Source of the DNA: Zhongshania aliphaticivorans
Lineage (GTDB): Bacteria; Pseudomonadota; Gammaproteobacteria; Pseudomonadales; Spongiibacteraceae
Assembly (NCBI RefSeq): GCF_902705875.1
Contig: NZ_CACSIK010000001.1
Coordinates: 694,742 to 758,741 of the forward strand
Direction: 5' to 3'
Length of the DNA: 64,000 bases
Under the pieces are notes generated by a model. That model was not told the origin of the DNA. It did no database searches and saw nothing but the letters and a program-made list of their open reading frames with translations. Both the position numbers and the translations under genes were made by a program. Below, in pieces: positions 1 through 8,346 of this stretch. Each line of letters starts with the position of its first letter. The stretch's first letter is position 1.

Positions 1-1098
1 AAGGGTGGTTTGTCCCAGGTACATGGCGCGGATTTAGGCGCACATGTTCTCAAGGCGATTGTTGAGCGCAACGGGATACCGGACCGTGAATACGATGATG
101 TCATCTTTGGCTGTGTTGACACGGTGGGCCCATTGGCTGGGGATATCGCGCGCAGCGCTTGGCTGGCGGCAGGGTTGTCGCAAGAAGTGCCGGGCACCAC
201 CATAGATCGGCAGTGCGGTTCTTCACAGCAGTCGGTGCATTTTGCGGCTCAGGCAATTATGTCCGGTTGTATGGATGTCGTGGTCGCTGGCGGCGTCCAG
301 ACCATGACCCAAATTCCGATTTCTTCTGCCATGACCCTAGCCGGGTCCCTTGGTTTTACTGATCCCTTCTCTGGTTCTAAAGGCTGGGTTGAGCGCTATG
401 GTGTCGAGCCACCAACACAATTTAATTCCGCCCAGATGATTGCCGAGAAATGGAATTTATCTCGTAAAGACTTGGAATTATTTTCTTATGAGTCGCACCA
501 GCGCGCCTTGAAGGCGATTGCCGAGGGTCGCTTCGATAAGGAAATCATTCCCTATGGCGATGTAACAATGGATGAAACGCCGCGCAACTCTAGTTTAGAA
601 AAAATGGCAGAGTTAGATTTTCTTTTTGGATGCGAAAAAGTAACTGCTGCGGTGTCGAGCCAAACCTGTGACGCCTCAAGTGCAGTGTTAGTTGTGAGTG
701 AGGCGGCATTAAAACGCTATAGCTTAACGCCGCGAGCAAGAATCCACCACATGAGCGTGCGCGCCGATGATCCAGTTTGGATGTTAACCGCGCCGATCTC
801 AGCAACGGAATACGCCTTGAAAAAGTCTGGTATGTCCATGCAAGACATTGATCTTGTAGAGATCAATGAAGCATTCGCCTCAGTAGTCATGGCGTGGCTG
901 CATGAAACTGGTTATGACCACGCCAAAACTAATGTGAATGGCGGTGCCATCGCGCTGGGTCATCCGCTGGGTGCCACCGGCACTAAATTAATGACGACCT
1001 TGCTCCATGAGCTTGAACGTACTGGCGGCCGCTACGGCCTGCAAACCATGTGCGAAGGTGGTGGTCAGGCAAACGTAACGATTCTTGAGCGACTGTAA
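1..1098 (+). CDS. Thiolase, FadA6-like (5' end outside the window)
   Basis: The reading frame is open from base 1 (Lys-Gly-Gly before the first possible start), and thiolases normally have about 15-20 more residues there, so the gene starts upstream of the window. Thiolases cleave 3-ketoacyl-CoA with CoA to release acetyl-CoA or another short acyl-CoA. The nucleophilic Cys lies in RQCGSSQQ (Cys codon at 214-216). The NEAFAS motif, GGAIALGHPLGATG with the active His, and a second Cys in TMCEGGG near the C terminus are all present. RQCGSSQQ, PISSAM, SSLEKMA and GGRYGLQTMCEGGG recall mycobacterial FadA6 of steroid C/D-ring degradation. That subfamily call is from memory; the thiolase call is certain. 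An SDR follows after 35 bases in the same direction. Confidence 0.9.
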   Translation, partial: KGGLSQVHGADLGAHVLKAIVERNGIPDREYDDVIFGCVDTVGPLAGDIARSAWLAAGLSQEVPGTTIDRQCGSSQQSVHFAAQAIMSGCMDVVVAGGVQTMTQIPISSAMTLAGSLGFTDPFSGSKGWVERYGVEPPTQFNSAQMIAEKWNLSRKDLELFSYESHQRALKAIAEGRFDKEIIPYGDVTMDETPRNSSLEKMAELDFLFGCEKVTAAVSSQTCDASSAVLVVSEAALKRYSLTPRARIHHMSVRADDPVWMLTAPISATEYALKKSGMSMQDIDLVEINEAFASVVMAWLHETGYDHAKTNVNGGAIALGHPLGATGTKLMTTLLHELERTGGRYGLQTMCEGGGQANVTILERL

Positions 1099-1133
1099 TT
1101 GTTTCTAAAAAAATAATAGTGGGGAGTAGCTGA

Positions 1134-2018
1134 ATGGGTATTTGTGATAACAGAGTGGTGATTATTACCGGTGCTGGTGGCGGCCTAGGTGCCGCGCACG
1201 CCAAGGTATTTGCCGCGGAAGGCGCCTCGGTGGTGGTCAACGATATTAACCAAGCTGCTGCGCAAGCCGTTGTGGACGAGATTACCGCGGCAGGTGGCAA
1301 AGCGGTGGTGAATACTTCTGATATTACGAACTATGACGACAGTTTACATGCAGTAAAGCAGGCCATTGATACCTTTGGCGATCTGCATATTGTCTTAAAT
1401 AACGCGGGTGTGAATCGCGACCGGATGTTTGCCTCTATGACCGAAGCCGAATGGGACACCATTATGGCGGTGCATTTAAAAGGCCATTTCTGCATTACCT
1501 CACACGCAGTGCACTACTGGCGCGGCAAATCCAAAGAGGGTAAGCCGGTGGACGCGCGCATCATTAACACCACCTCGGGTGCGGGCCTGCAAGGCTCTGT
1601 CGGCCAGTCCAACTATGCGGCGGCCAAAGCCGGCATTGCGGCCTTAACCTTGAATCAGGCTGCTGAGCTGGCGCGCTATGGTATTACCGCTAATGCGGTG
1701 GCGCCTGCGGCGCGAACCAATATGACCACCGCCGTGGAGTCCATGGCAACGCGCATGGCCAAGCCCGATGACGGCAGCTTTGACTTTTGGGCGCCAGAGA
1801 ATGTGTCCTCGCTGCTGGTTTGGCTGGGTAGCGCTGAGTCTGCCGATGTCAGCGGCTGTGTGTTTGAGGCCGAGGGCGGAAAAATTTCACTGGCCGATGG
1901 TTGGCGCAAAGGCCCAGAAGTTGATAAGGGCGCGCGTTGGGAGCCGACGGAAGTTGGCGGGGTAGTAAAAACACTTTTGACAGAGGCAGTTCCCGCTCAG
2001 AAAGTGTATGGTAGCTGA
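1134..2018 (+). CDS. SDR-family 3-hydroxyacyl-CoA dehydrogenase-like protein
   Basis: This 294-residue protein is a short-chain dehydrogenase/reductase. It has the dinucleotide site TGAGGGLGAAHA near the N terminus, NNAG at about residue 90, and the catalytic Ser and YAAAKAG in the middle. The long C-terminal tail ending in an aromatic-rich stretch is typical of the MFE-2/HSD17B4-type 3-hydroxyacyl-CoA dehydrogenases and of mycobacterial Rv3548c in the cholesterol regulon. It probably oxidises a hydroxyacyl-CoA to the ketoacyl-CoA cleaved by the thiolase just upstream. The start ATG at 1134 follows a GGGGAG ribosome-binding site. The substrate is inferred only from the neighbours. Confidence 0.8.
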   Translation: MGICDNRVVIITGAGGGLGAAHAKVFAAEGASVVVNDINQAAAQAVVDEITAAGGKAVVNTSDITNYDDSLHAVKQAIDTFGDLHIVLNNAGVNRDRMFASMTEAEWDTIMAVHLKGHFCITSHAVHYWRGKSKEGKPVDARIINTTSGAGLQGSVGQSNYAAAKAGIAALTLNQAAELARYGITANAVAPAARTNMTTAVESMATRMAKPDDGSFDFWAPENVSSLLVWLGSAESADVSGCVFEAEGGKISLADGWRKGPEVDKGARWEPTEVGGVVKTLLTEAVPAQKVYGS

Positions 2019-2056
2019 TTTTATCCTTAGACGTTTACATTAGGAGAATCACGACC

Positions 2057-2596
2057 ATGAAAGCCCCTTTAATTGCAGCCAGTTTATTAGCCGTTGTGAG
2101 TAGTTCAGCCTTTGCCGGCGGTGTTGCCTTTCGTTTTGGCGACGAGAGTTTTGGTGTATCGGTAGCGGGCGATATGAGTGCGGAAAGCAGCGCTCAATTA
2201 GATTGGCTACACCATGAAGACGATGCCGATATGGTGGCTCTAGGTTTGTACGCCAACGGCCAGCGTGGCGCCTTGAGCGGACGTGTTGGTGCTAAGGCTA
2301 TTGCCTTAGAGGGTGATGATGCAGATATCGACGGCGGCGCAGTGGCCTTCGGTGGCGATTTAAGCTTGCCATTAAATGAAATTGTCCGCTTGCGCGGTGG
2401 CTTGTATTACGCGCCAGACGCAACCGGTTTCAGCGATATTGACGGTTACAAAGAGTGGTCAGTCAGCGCAGAGTTCACCATTTTTCAGAACTCCGCGATT
2501 CAACTTGGCTACGGTGATATGGAATTTGACGCTGAGAACGGCGGCGAATTTGAATTTGAAGATGGCGTCTTCCTGCGTTTACAACTGCGTCTATAA
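2057..2596 (+). CDS. YfaZ-like outer-membrane protein
   Basis: This 179-residue secreted protein has a clear Sec signal peptide (MKAPLIAASLLAVVSSSAFA) followed by alternating polar and aromatic beta-strand sequence, ending in LRLQLRL as expected for a small outer-membrane barrel. The overall pattern matches the YfaZ family, whose function is not established. An AGGAG-like site precedes the ATG. Its place between catabolic genes is odd and suggests a role in passage of the hydrophobic substrate across the outer membrane, but that is inference from position only. Confidence 0.65.
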   Translation: MKAPLIAASLLAVVSSSAFAGGVAFRFGDESFGVSVAGDMSAESSAQLDWLHHEDDADMVALGLYANGQRGALSGRVGAKAIALEGDDADIDGGAVAFGGDLSLPLNEIVRLRGGLYYAPDATGFSDIDGYKEWSVSAEFTIFQNSAIQLGYGDMEFDAENGGEFEFEDGVFLRLQLRL

Positions 2597-2606
2597 GCCG
2601 TTGGTG

Positions 2607-2636
2607 ACCGGCACCACCCACTGCGGTGTTGCTGGT
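2607..2636 (+). other. Intergenic hairpin between the yfaZ-like gene and the acyl-CoA dehydrogenase gene
   Basis: Bases 2607-2618 can pair with 2625-2636 over 12 positions with one mismatch and one G-T wobble, leaving a six-base loop. No T tract follows, so it does not look like an intrinsic terminator. It could act in mRNA processing or as a partial terminator inside the cluster. Confidence 0.4.
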
Positions 2637-2676
2637 CTGGTAAATGCGAAGATGGCCGTCAGGTTTTGGAGACGGT

Positions 2677-3840
2677 ATGGACTTCGCATTTACACAAGAA
2701 CAAGAAATGATCCGCGATACGGTGGCGTCCTTTCTTAAAGGCGCCTCCACCAGCGCTGCTATTCGATCTGCAATGGACAGCGAGCTTGGTTATTCTCCAG
2801 AGCTTTGGCAGCGTATTTGTTCAGAAATGTACTGGCAGGCCCTGCATATTCCCGAGGAATACGGCGGCATGGGCTTGGGCTATGTCGAACTGGTTGCGGT
2901 GCTAGAGCAAATGGGCCGCTACTTATTGTGCTCGCCCTATCTCGCCACCGTGGCGATGGCGACTAATGCCTTATTAGTTGCTGCGAATGACAGTCAAAAA
3001 TCTGAATATCTTCCCCAGCTTATTGAAGGCAAAACCGCCACGCTTGCCTTTAACGGCGGCGGCAATGTTTGGGATAGCCGCGCAGTAACTGCTCACTATC
3101 GGCTTGAGGGCGACGACGTCATCCTCAATGGCGAATACCGCTATGCTCTAGACGGCCACAGCGCTGACTATTTCATTCTTGCCGCTCGAGAAGAAGGCAG
3201 TAGTGGTGACAACGGTCTCAGCTTGTTTGTGTGTGGGGCTGATGGCGACGGTATCGAGTCGACGCGAATGCCGACCATGGATCAAAGCCGCCGCCAAGCC
3301 AGTATTCAACTCAATGACTTGCGTTTGACTCAGCAGAATGTGTTGGGAGAGCTTGGCGCTGGGGCTAAACCACTGGCTAAGATTGTAGACTTGGCGACGA
3401 TTGCCTTAGCCGCAGAACAAGCTGGGGGTATGCAGCAGATTTTGGATATGACGGTGGATTACACCCAGAGTCGCAGTCAGTTTGGTCGCCCGATTGCCGG
3501 ATTTCAGGCCATTAAGCATAAGGCGGCTGACATGATGCTGCGCAATGAAGTCGCACGTTCTGCGGTGTATTACGCTGCCTGTGTGGCTGACGACGCCCTC
3601 AATGACGGTCCCTTGGCTCAAGAGTTAAGCGAGGCCGCGAGTATTGCAAAATCCTATTGTTCAGAAGCGTATTTTAAAAATACCGGTGAAGCGCTGCAGA
3701 TGCATGGCGGTGTGGGCTTTACCTGGGAATACGATGTGCATTTGTATTTTAAGCGGGCCAAAGCCAGTGAGCACTATTTGGGTAGCAGCGCTTATCACCG
3801 CGAGCGCTTAGCTGGCTTGTTATTAGATACCGCGTGTTAA
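2677..3840 (+). CDS. Acyl-CoA dehydrogenase, probable partner subunit
   Basis: FAD-dependent acyl-CoA dehydrogenase of 387 residues. The N-terminal helical domain begins DFAFTQEQEMIRDTV. The C-terminal domain has RSQFGRPIAGFQAIKHK and ends with QMHGGVGFTWEYDVHLYFKRAK. I chose ATG 2677 rather than ATG 2644 because GGAG at 2668-2671 lies five bases before it and family members start at this point. It sits 19 bases upstream of a second, different acyl-CoA dehydrogenase. In steroid degradation such neighbouring FadE proteins often form alpha2beta2 heteromers (for example ChsE1-ChsE2). I infer the same here but cannot tell the acyl-CoA substrate. Confidence 0.85.
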   Translation: MDFAFTQEQEMIRDTVASFLKGASTSAAIRSAMDSELGYSPELWQRICSEMYWQALHIPEEYGGMGLGYVELVAVLEQMGRYLLCSPYLATVAMATNALLVAANDSQKSEYLPQLIEGKTATLAFNGGGNVWDSRAVTAHYRLEGDDVILNGEYRYALDGHSADYFILAAREEGSSGDNGLSLFVCGADGDGIESTRMPTMDQSRRQASIQLNDLRLTQQNVLGELGAGAKPLAKIVDLATIALAAEQAGGMQQILDMTVDYTQSRSQFGRPIAGFQAIKHKAADMMLRNEVARSAVYYAACVADDALNDGPLAQELSEAASIAKSYCSEAYFKNTGEALQMHGGVGFTWEYDVHLYFKRAKASEHYLGSSAYHRERLAGLLLDTAC

Positions 3841-3859
3841 AAATAAGAGTACGGCAATT

Positions 3860-5047
3860 ATGAAATTACAATTTAGTGTTGAAGACGAAGCCTTTCGTGC
3901 CGACATTGCCGCTTGGCTCGCCGATAATTTGGTGGGTGAATTTGCCCAGCTTAGGTTTCGCGGTGGCCCTGGCGACGAGCATATGTTTCCAGAGGAACGT
4001 AAGCGCTGGGAGCGAAAATTGGCCGAGGGCGGCTGGACCTGTGTTGCTTGGCCCAAAGATTATGGCGGTCGGGGTTTGTCGATAGAGCAGCAAGTTATCT
4101 TTTTTGAGGAATACGCTCGCGCGGGTGCGCCGGGCCGAATGGGTCACATTGGCGAAGGCCTTGCCGGGCCAACCTTAATTGCTTTTGGTAGCGAAGAGCA
4201 GAAACAAAAATACCTGCCTGGGATTTTGGCCGGCACTGAGTTTTGGTGTCAGGGCTATTCCGAACCCAGCGCCGGTTCTGATCTCGCAAACGTAAAAACC
4301 AAAGCGCGATTTGACGAGGCCAGCGGCAAGTGGGTGATCAATGGCCAAAAGGTCTGGACCTCCTTGGCGCATGAATCGGAATACTGCTTTGTCATCGCCC
4401 GCACTGACCCCGACTCTAAGGCGCATAAAGGCCTAGGTTTCTTCTTAATAAAAATGGACCAGCCTGGCGTTACCGTGCGGCCGATTGAACAAATCACCGG
4501 CACCACTGAGTTTAATGAAGTGTTTTTTGACGACGCCCACTGTGATGCCACTGACATTGTCGGCCTGCCCGGTGAAGGTTGGAAGGTAGCCATGGGACTG
4601 CTGGGTTACGAGCGCGGCGTGTCTACCCTTGGTCAGCAAATGGCCTTTCAAAATGAATTGAATGAAATCGTGGCGCTGGCCAAGAAAAATGGCACCGCCC
4701 AAGATCCGCTTATTCGTCAACGTATTGCCGAGGCGCACGCGGGACTGAAAATTATGCGCTACAACAGCATGCGTATGCTGTCTGGCAGTGGTGACGGCAG
4801 TCTGCAAAAAGAAGCCTTAATTTACAAGCTTTACTGGGCGAGCTGGCACCGTGATTTAGGCGAGTTGGCGATGGATGTCTTGGGCGCGGAGGCAGATATA
4901 TTATTAGAGGCGCCCTATGAGTTGAGCCGCTTGCAGTCCTTATTCTTATTCACTCGTTCAGACACCATTTACGGTGGTACTAACCAAATTCAGCGCAATA
5001 TTATTGCTGAACGCGGCTTAGGTATGCCCAAAGAATTACGACCTTAA
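3860..5047 (+). CDS. Acyl-CoA dehydrogenase
   Basis: A 395-residue acyl-CoA dehydrogenase that introduces a double bond in a CoA-linked substrate and passes electrons to ETF. Features in order are the FAD/substrate segment YSEPSAGSDLA, GQKVWTSLAHESEYCF, FNEVFFDDAH, and the C-terminal DTIYGGTNQIQRNIIAERGLG. The position that carries the catalytic Glu in medium-chain enzymes is Gly here (IYGGT). Glu251 in GYERG is in the place used by isovaleryl- and long-chain-type enzymes, so the protein is probably active. It follows the other dehydrogenase gene by 19 bases and is likely co-translated with it. Confidence 0.88.
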   Translation: MKLQFSVEDEAFRADIAAWLADNLVGEFAQLRFRGGPGDEHMFPEERKRWERKLAEGGWTCVAWPKDYGGRGLSIEQQVIFFEEYARAGAPGRMGHIGEGLAGPTLIAFGSEEQKQKYLPGILAGTEFWCQGYSEPSAGSDLANVKTKARFDEASGKWVINGQKVWTSLAHESEYCFVIARTDPDSKAHKGLGFFLIKMDQPGVTVRPIEQITGTTEFNEVFFDDAHCDATDIVGLPGEGWKVAMGLLGYERGVSTLGQQMAFQNELNEIVALAKKNGTAQDPLIRQRIAEAHAGLKIMRYNSMRMLSGSGDGSLQKEALIYKLYWASWHRDLGELAMDVLGAEADILLEAPYELSRLQSLFLFTRSDTIYGGTNQIQRNIIAERGLGMPKELRP

Positions 5048-5104
5048 TAAGAATTTAATTGCAGTTTTTGCAGGTGATATACACGAGCAGAATTTGGAGA
5101 GTAT

Positions 5105-5893
5105 ATGAGCATTAAGATTCCAGAATATGTAGCTGGTCACGGCTTGTTGAAAGGCAAGTCGGTACTGATAACGGCAGCCGCGGGCGCGGGAATTGGCTTT
5201 TCGGCGGCGCAGCGCGCCATAGAAGAAGGCTGCCGAGGTATTGTGATCAGCGATATTCACGAAGGTCGTTTGGCAGCATCAGTTGAAAAATTAAAAGCCG
5301 AAACCGGCTGCGAGCAGGTTTTTGGCAAGGTCGGTAATGTCGCCGTAGAGGACGATGTGCAGGCCTTAATTAATACCGCTGAAGAACTGCTTGGCGGCGT
5401 TGATGTTTTGATTAATAACGCTGGGTTGGGTACCACTAAATCCTTAATTGAAATGGAGGATCCCGAGTGGAATAAGGTGATCGACGTTACCCTCAACGGC
5501 ACCATGCGCATGACCCGCTACATGATGAAAATAATGAAGGAGCGTGGTGATGGGGTGATTGTTAATAACGCCTCGGTATTGGGCTGGCGCGCGCAAAAAG
5601 AACAGTCTCACTATGCCGCGGCCAAAGCCGGTGTTATGGCGTTAACGCGCTGTGCGGCGCTAGAGGCCGCTGATTTTGGTGTGCGGATCAATGCGGTGGC
5701 ACCGTCATTGGCGGTTCATGCCATGCTGAAAAAATCGGCCCCCGCTGAATTGTTGGCTGAGCTCGAAGCGAAAGAGGCTTATGGTCGCGGTGCGGAAGTA
5801 TGGGAAGTCGCTAATATCATGATGTTCCTGGCCTCGGACTATTCCAGCTATATGACCGGTGAGATAGTGAGTTGCTCCTCGCAGCGCGCCTAG
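5105..5893 (+). CDS. SDR, IpdF-like (steroid C/D-ring hydroxyacyl-CoA reductase family)
   Basis: A 262-residue short-chain dehydrogenase with the cofactor site [19 protein letters not shown], the catalytic segment [27 protein letters not shown], and the ending [16 protein letters not shown]. The opening phrase [18 protein letters not shown] and the [11 protein letters not shown] block are what I remember of IpdF (Rv3559c), which oxidises or reduces the 5-hydroxyl of the CoA-linked indane intermediate in steroid C/D-ring breakdown. GGAG precedes the ATG. The SDR call is certain; the IpdF assignment needs a phylogeny. Thiolase and dehydrogenase neighbours agree with it. Confidence 0.75.
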   Translation: MSIKIPEYVAGHGLLKGKSVLITAAAGAGIGFSAAQRAIEEGCRGIVISDIHEGRLAASVEKLKAETGCEQVFGKVGNVAVEDDVQALINTAEELLGGVDVLINNAGLGTTKSLIEMEDPEWNKVIDVTLNGTMRMTRYMMKIMKERGDGVIVNNASVLGWRAQKEQSHYAAAKAGVMALTRCAALEAADFGVRINAVAPSLAVHAMLKKSAPAELLAELEAKEAYGRGAEVWEVANIMMFLASDYSSYMTGEIVSCSSQRA

Positions 5894-5933
5894 TATTTAT
5901 TTTTATAAAAAATTCTTTTTAAAGGAAAAGACC

Positions 5934-7136
5934 ATGAAAGAAGCAGTGATCGTTTCAACCGCTCGTACGGGGATGGGTAAATCCTTTCGCGGCGCTTTAA
6001 ATAACACTGAAGCACCGGCGATGGGTGGTCATGTGGTTCGGGCCGCCGTTGAGCGTGCGGGTATTGATCCGGCGTCGGTGGACGATGTTATTTTTGGGGC
6101 CGCCGCGCAGCAGGGCACCCAAGCCTATAACCTAGGGCGTTTGTGTGCCGTGGCGGGTGGTTTGCCTGACAGTGTGCCGGGTATGGCTATTGAGCGTCAG
6201 TGTTCCTCGGGTTTGATGTCAATTGCCTGGGCCGCTAAGTCGATTATGTGCGACGAAATAGACATTGCTGTTGCCGGTGGCTTGGAATCGATTTCCCTAG
6301 TGCAAACTAAACACAAAAATAGTTTCCGCAATGTTTCTCAAACAGTATTGGATATTGACCCTACTGCTTATATCCCGATGTTAGAAACCGCTGAGATTGT
6401 TGCTGATCGCTACGGTATTAGCCGCGAGGCGCAGGATATTTACTCGCTACAAAGCCAACAGCGGGTAGCGGCAGCGCAGCAAGCGGGTTTGTTTGCCGAC
6501 GAGATTGTGCCGTTCACCGCCAATATGTCGGTGTTTAATAAAGAAACCAAAGAGACCAGTTTTAAAGAAGTGATTCTGAATAGCGATGAGTGTAATCGCC
6601 CCTCAACCACCCTTGAAAGCTTGTCGTCACTTGAGCCGGTCTTCAAAGACGGACAGTGGGTAAAGCAAGGTCGCTTTATTACCGCGGGTAATGCCTCGCA
6701 ATTGTCAGATGGCGCCTCAGCGTGTGTGGTGATGGACCGTAAGCTTGCTGAGCAAAAAGGCTTGTCACCCTTAGGTCTATATCGCGGAATGGCAGTGGCA
6801 GGATGTAAAGCAGATGAAATGGGTATCGGGCCTATGTTTGCCGTTCCCAAATTATTAAAGCGCGCTGGCTTGAAGGTGGATGATATTGGTTTATGGGAAT
6901 TGAACGAAGCCTTTGCTTGCCAGGTAATATACTGCCGAGATCAGTTAGGTATCGACAACGACAAACTCAATGTGAACGGTGGCGCTATCGCCATCGGCCA
7001 TCCCTTCGGTATGAGCGGCGCGCGTATGGTTGGTCATGCGCTATTAGAAGGTAAACGCCGTGGCGTGAAGTACGTGGTCGTTACCATGTGTATTGGCAGT
7101 GGTATGGGCGGCGCGGCTTTATTTGAAGTCGTTTAA
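5934..7136 (+). CDS. Thiolase (acetyl-CoA C-acyltransferase)
   Basis: A complete 400-residue thiolase. The nucleophile is Cys in [33 protein letters not shown] with the catalytic His, and the second Cys in [10 protein letters not shown] are in the expected order. It is only distantly like the thiolase at the start of the window, so the cluster holds two thiolases of different specificity. An AAAGG site precedes ATG 5934. It is the last gene of the + strand cluster; the next gene is convergent and a hairpin lies at the junction. Confidence 0.9.
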   Translation: MKEAVIVSTARTGMGKSFRGALNNTEAPAMGGHVVRAAVERAGIDPASVDDVIFGAAAQQGTQAYNLGRLCAVAGGLPDSVPGMAIERQCSSGLMSIAWAAKSIMCDEIDIAVAGGLESISLVQTKHKNSFRNVSQTVLDIDPTAYIPMLETAEIVADRYGISREAQDIYSLQSQQRVAAAQQAGLFADEIVPFTANMSVFNKETKETSFKEVILNSDECNRPSTTLESLSSLEPVFKDGQWVKQGRFITAGNASQLSDGASACVVMDRKLAEQKGLSPLGLYRGMAVAGCKADEMGIGPMFAVPKLLKRAGLKVDDIGLWELNEAFACQVIYCRDQLGIDNDKLNVNGGAIAIGHPFGMSGARMVGHALLEGKRRGVKYVVVTMCIGSGMGGAALFEVV

Positions 7137-7142
7137 TCGTAT

Positions 7143-7164
7143 AGGGTGGGTTTAAACCTGCCCT
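7143..7164. terminator. Possible convergent-gene hairpin
   Basis: Bases 7143-7153 and 7154-7164 are complementary with two G-T wobbles, giving a compact stem centred on TTTAAA between the thiolase gene and the convergent peptidase gene, whose stop it overlaps. A T-rich run is weak on both strands, so termination is only plausible. Confidence 0.35.
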
Positions 7165-7646
7165 AAATCTTTCCCTGTTAAGTAGATTCGTAAATCAAAT
7201 TCCCGCTGGTGATAGTCCGGTAACATATAACAACACAGTTTATAAAACGCTTTGTTGTGATCGTGTTCTTTTAAGTGGGCGAGTTCGTGGACGACGATCA
7301 TTTCCAAAAATTCGGGTGCAGCCTCTTTGAATAAGGAGGCAATTCGAATCTCTTTTTTTGATTTTAATTTTCCCCCTTGCACACGTGATACCGCTGTGTG
7401 TAATCCTAAGGCGCGATGAGTAAGGTCAAGGCGATTATCAAACAGGACTTTGTCAATTTGAGGCGCACTGCGAAGGTTGGCTTGTTTTAGTCGGCTCACA
7501 TATTGGTAGAGGGCTTTGTCACTTTGAATAGCATGTTTCTCGCCATAGCGGTTTGCTAGATAGGCACCTAATCGCTGGCTTGTAATGAGTGAGCGGACTT
7601 GGTTTTGCAGCTCTATTGGATAAGCTTGAAGATACTTTAATTCCAT
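7152..7646 (-). CDS. YgjP-like zinc metallopeptidase domain protein (DUF45)
   Basis: A 164-residue protein with the zinc motif HELAHLKEHDHNKAF: His120, Glu121 and His124 form HExxH, with a further His at 130, near the C terminus. This arrangement is that of the YgjP-like/SprT-like metallopeptidase family (DUF45). No signal peptide is seen, so it should be cytoplasmic. It is somewhat shorter than E. coli YgjP-type proteins of about 170-240 residues. The substrate is unknown for the family. The PACE efflux gene lies five bases upstream on the same strand, so the two are probably co-transcribed. Confidence 0.75.
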   Translation of the reverse strand: MELKYLQAYPIELQNQVRSLITSQRLGAYLANRYGEKHAIQSDKALYQYVSRLKQANLRSAPQIDKVLFDNRLDLTHRALGLHTAVSRVQGGKLKSKKEIRIASLFKEAAPEFLEMIVVHELAHLKEHDHNKAFYKLCCYMLPDYHQREFDLRIYLTGKDLGQV

Positions 7647-7651
7647 TGTTT

Positions 7652-8092
7652 TTATTTATTCGCCTCTTGTGCTGATACAGGGAGGCCGAAAATTTTGTCG
7701 AATAGCCAAGTAAACACTATGGCGTAGACAAAAAAGGTGAGCAGTAAGCCGATTTCCGCGATAAAAGCATGTAGCAAACTGATACTTAACCAGTAAGCGG
7801 TGAGGGGAACCAACACTAATACTAAGCCGCCTTCGAAGCCTATGCCATGGGCGATGCGTCTGCGCCAAGATCGTCCTTTGGCGGTTTGTTTTGCTTCCCA
7901 GCGTTCAAAAATTGCGTTGAAGAGGTAATTCCATATTAGGGCGATGGTGGCCATGAGCACTGAAAGAGGCAAGGTTGATGAAACCTTGGCGTCAAAGGCA
8001 AAGGTGAGAATAGGGGTGACGATGGCAACAGCGCCAATCTCATAGAGAATGGCTTGGCAAACTCGGCGGTTTTTTGGGCTCATGGAATACAC
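7652..8092 (-). CDS. PACE-family efflux transporter
   Basis: A 146-residue inner-membrane protein with four predicted helices arranged as two similar pairs, as in the AceI/PACE family of drug:H+ antiporters. The first helix has a conserved acidic residue (Glu18 in LYEIG), required for proton coupling in AceI. The segment NYLFNAIFERWE after helix 2 and FEGGLVLVLVPLTAYWL in helix 3 are family hallmarks. The start could be Met1 or Met4. PACE pumps export biocides such as chlorhexidine and probably natural polyamines. The substrate here is unknown. Confidence 0.82.
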   Translation of the reverse strand: MYSMSPKNRRVCQAILYEIGAVAIVTPILTFAFDAKVSSTLPLSVLMATIALIWNYLFNAIFERWEAKQTAKGRSWRRRIAHGIGFEGGLVLVLVPLTAYWLSISLLHAFIAEIGLLLTFFVYAIVFTWLFDKIFGLPVSAQEANK

Positions 8093-8175
8093 TTATTAGA
8101 CGGCTGAAGTAGGTGGTGTTATTGGCTGGCGCTATGGTAACTGATTTTGATCTCGCTTGGGATTTGGAGTGTGAC

Positions 8176-8204
8176 TTGACAGTGGAGGGGTGTAGCGGAA
8201 AAAT
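8176..8204 (+). promoter_or_regulatory. Candidate sigma-70 promoter for metY
   Basis: A perfect -35 hexamer TTGACA (8176-8181) is followed after 17 bases by AAAAAT (8199-8204), which matches four of six -10 positions. It lies 143 bases before the metY start, leaving room for a leader. I saw no recognisable SAM riboswitch in that leader. Confidence 0.45.
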
Positions 8205-8346
8205 GCCCTACCAACTTTAGGCGAGTCTATACGTGTTAAACATGTACATGATGATTCCTAGCTGGTGGGGAGATAGGCTAAGTTGCACATAGGTATGAGA
8301 TGGCTAAGGCCTTAATAAAAACAGAATTAATGAATAAAGGATCAAA

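Noticed and set aside
2376..2738. Long plus-strand frame over the yfaZ-like 3' end
   Set aside because: It lies in another frame of the yfaZ-like gene and the next start region and has no family resemblance; shadow frame.
8205..8346. Riboswitch in the metY leader
   Set aside because: I looked for SAM-type cores and found no convincing stems or conserved loops. Only the candidate promoter is reported.
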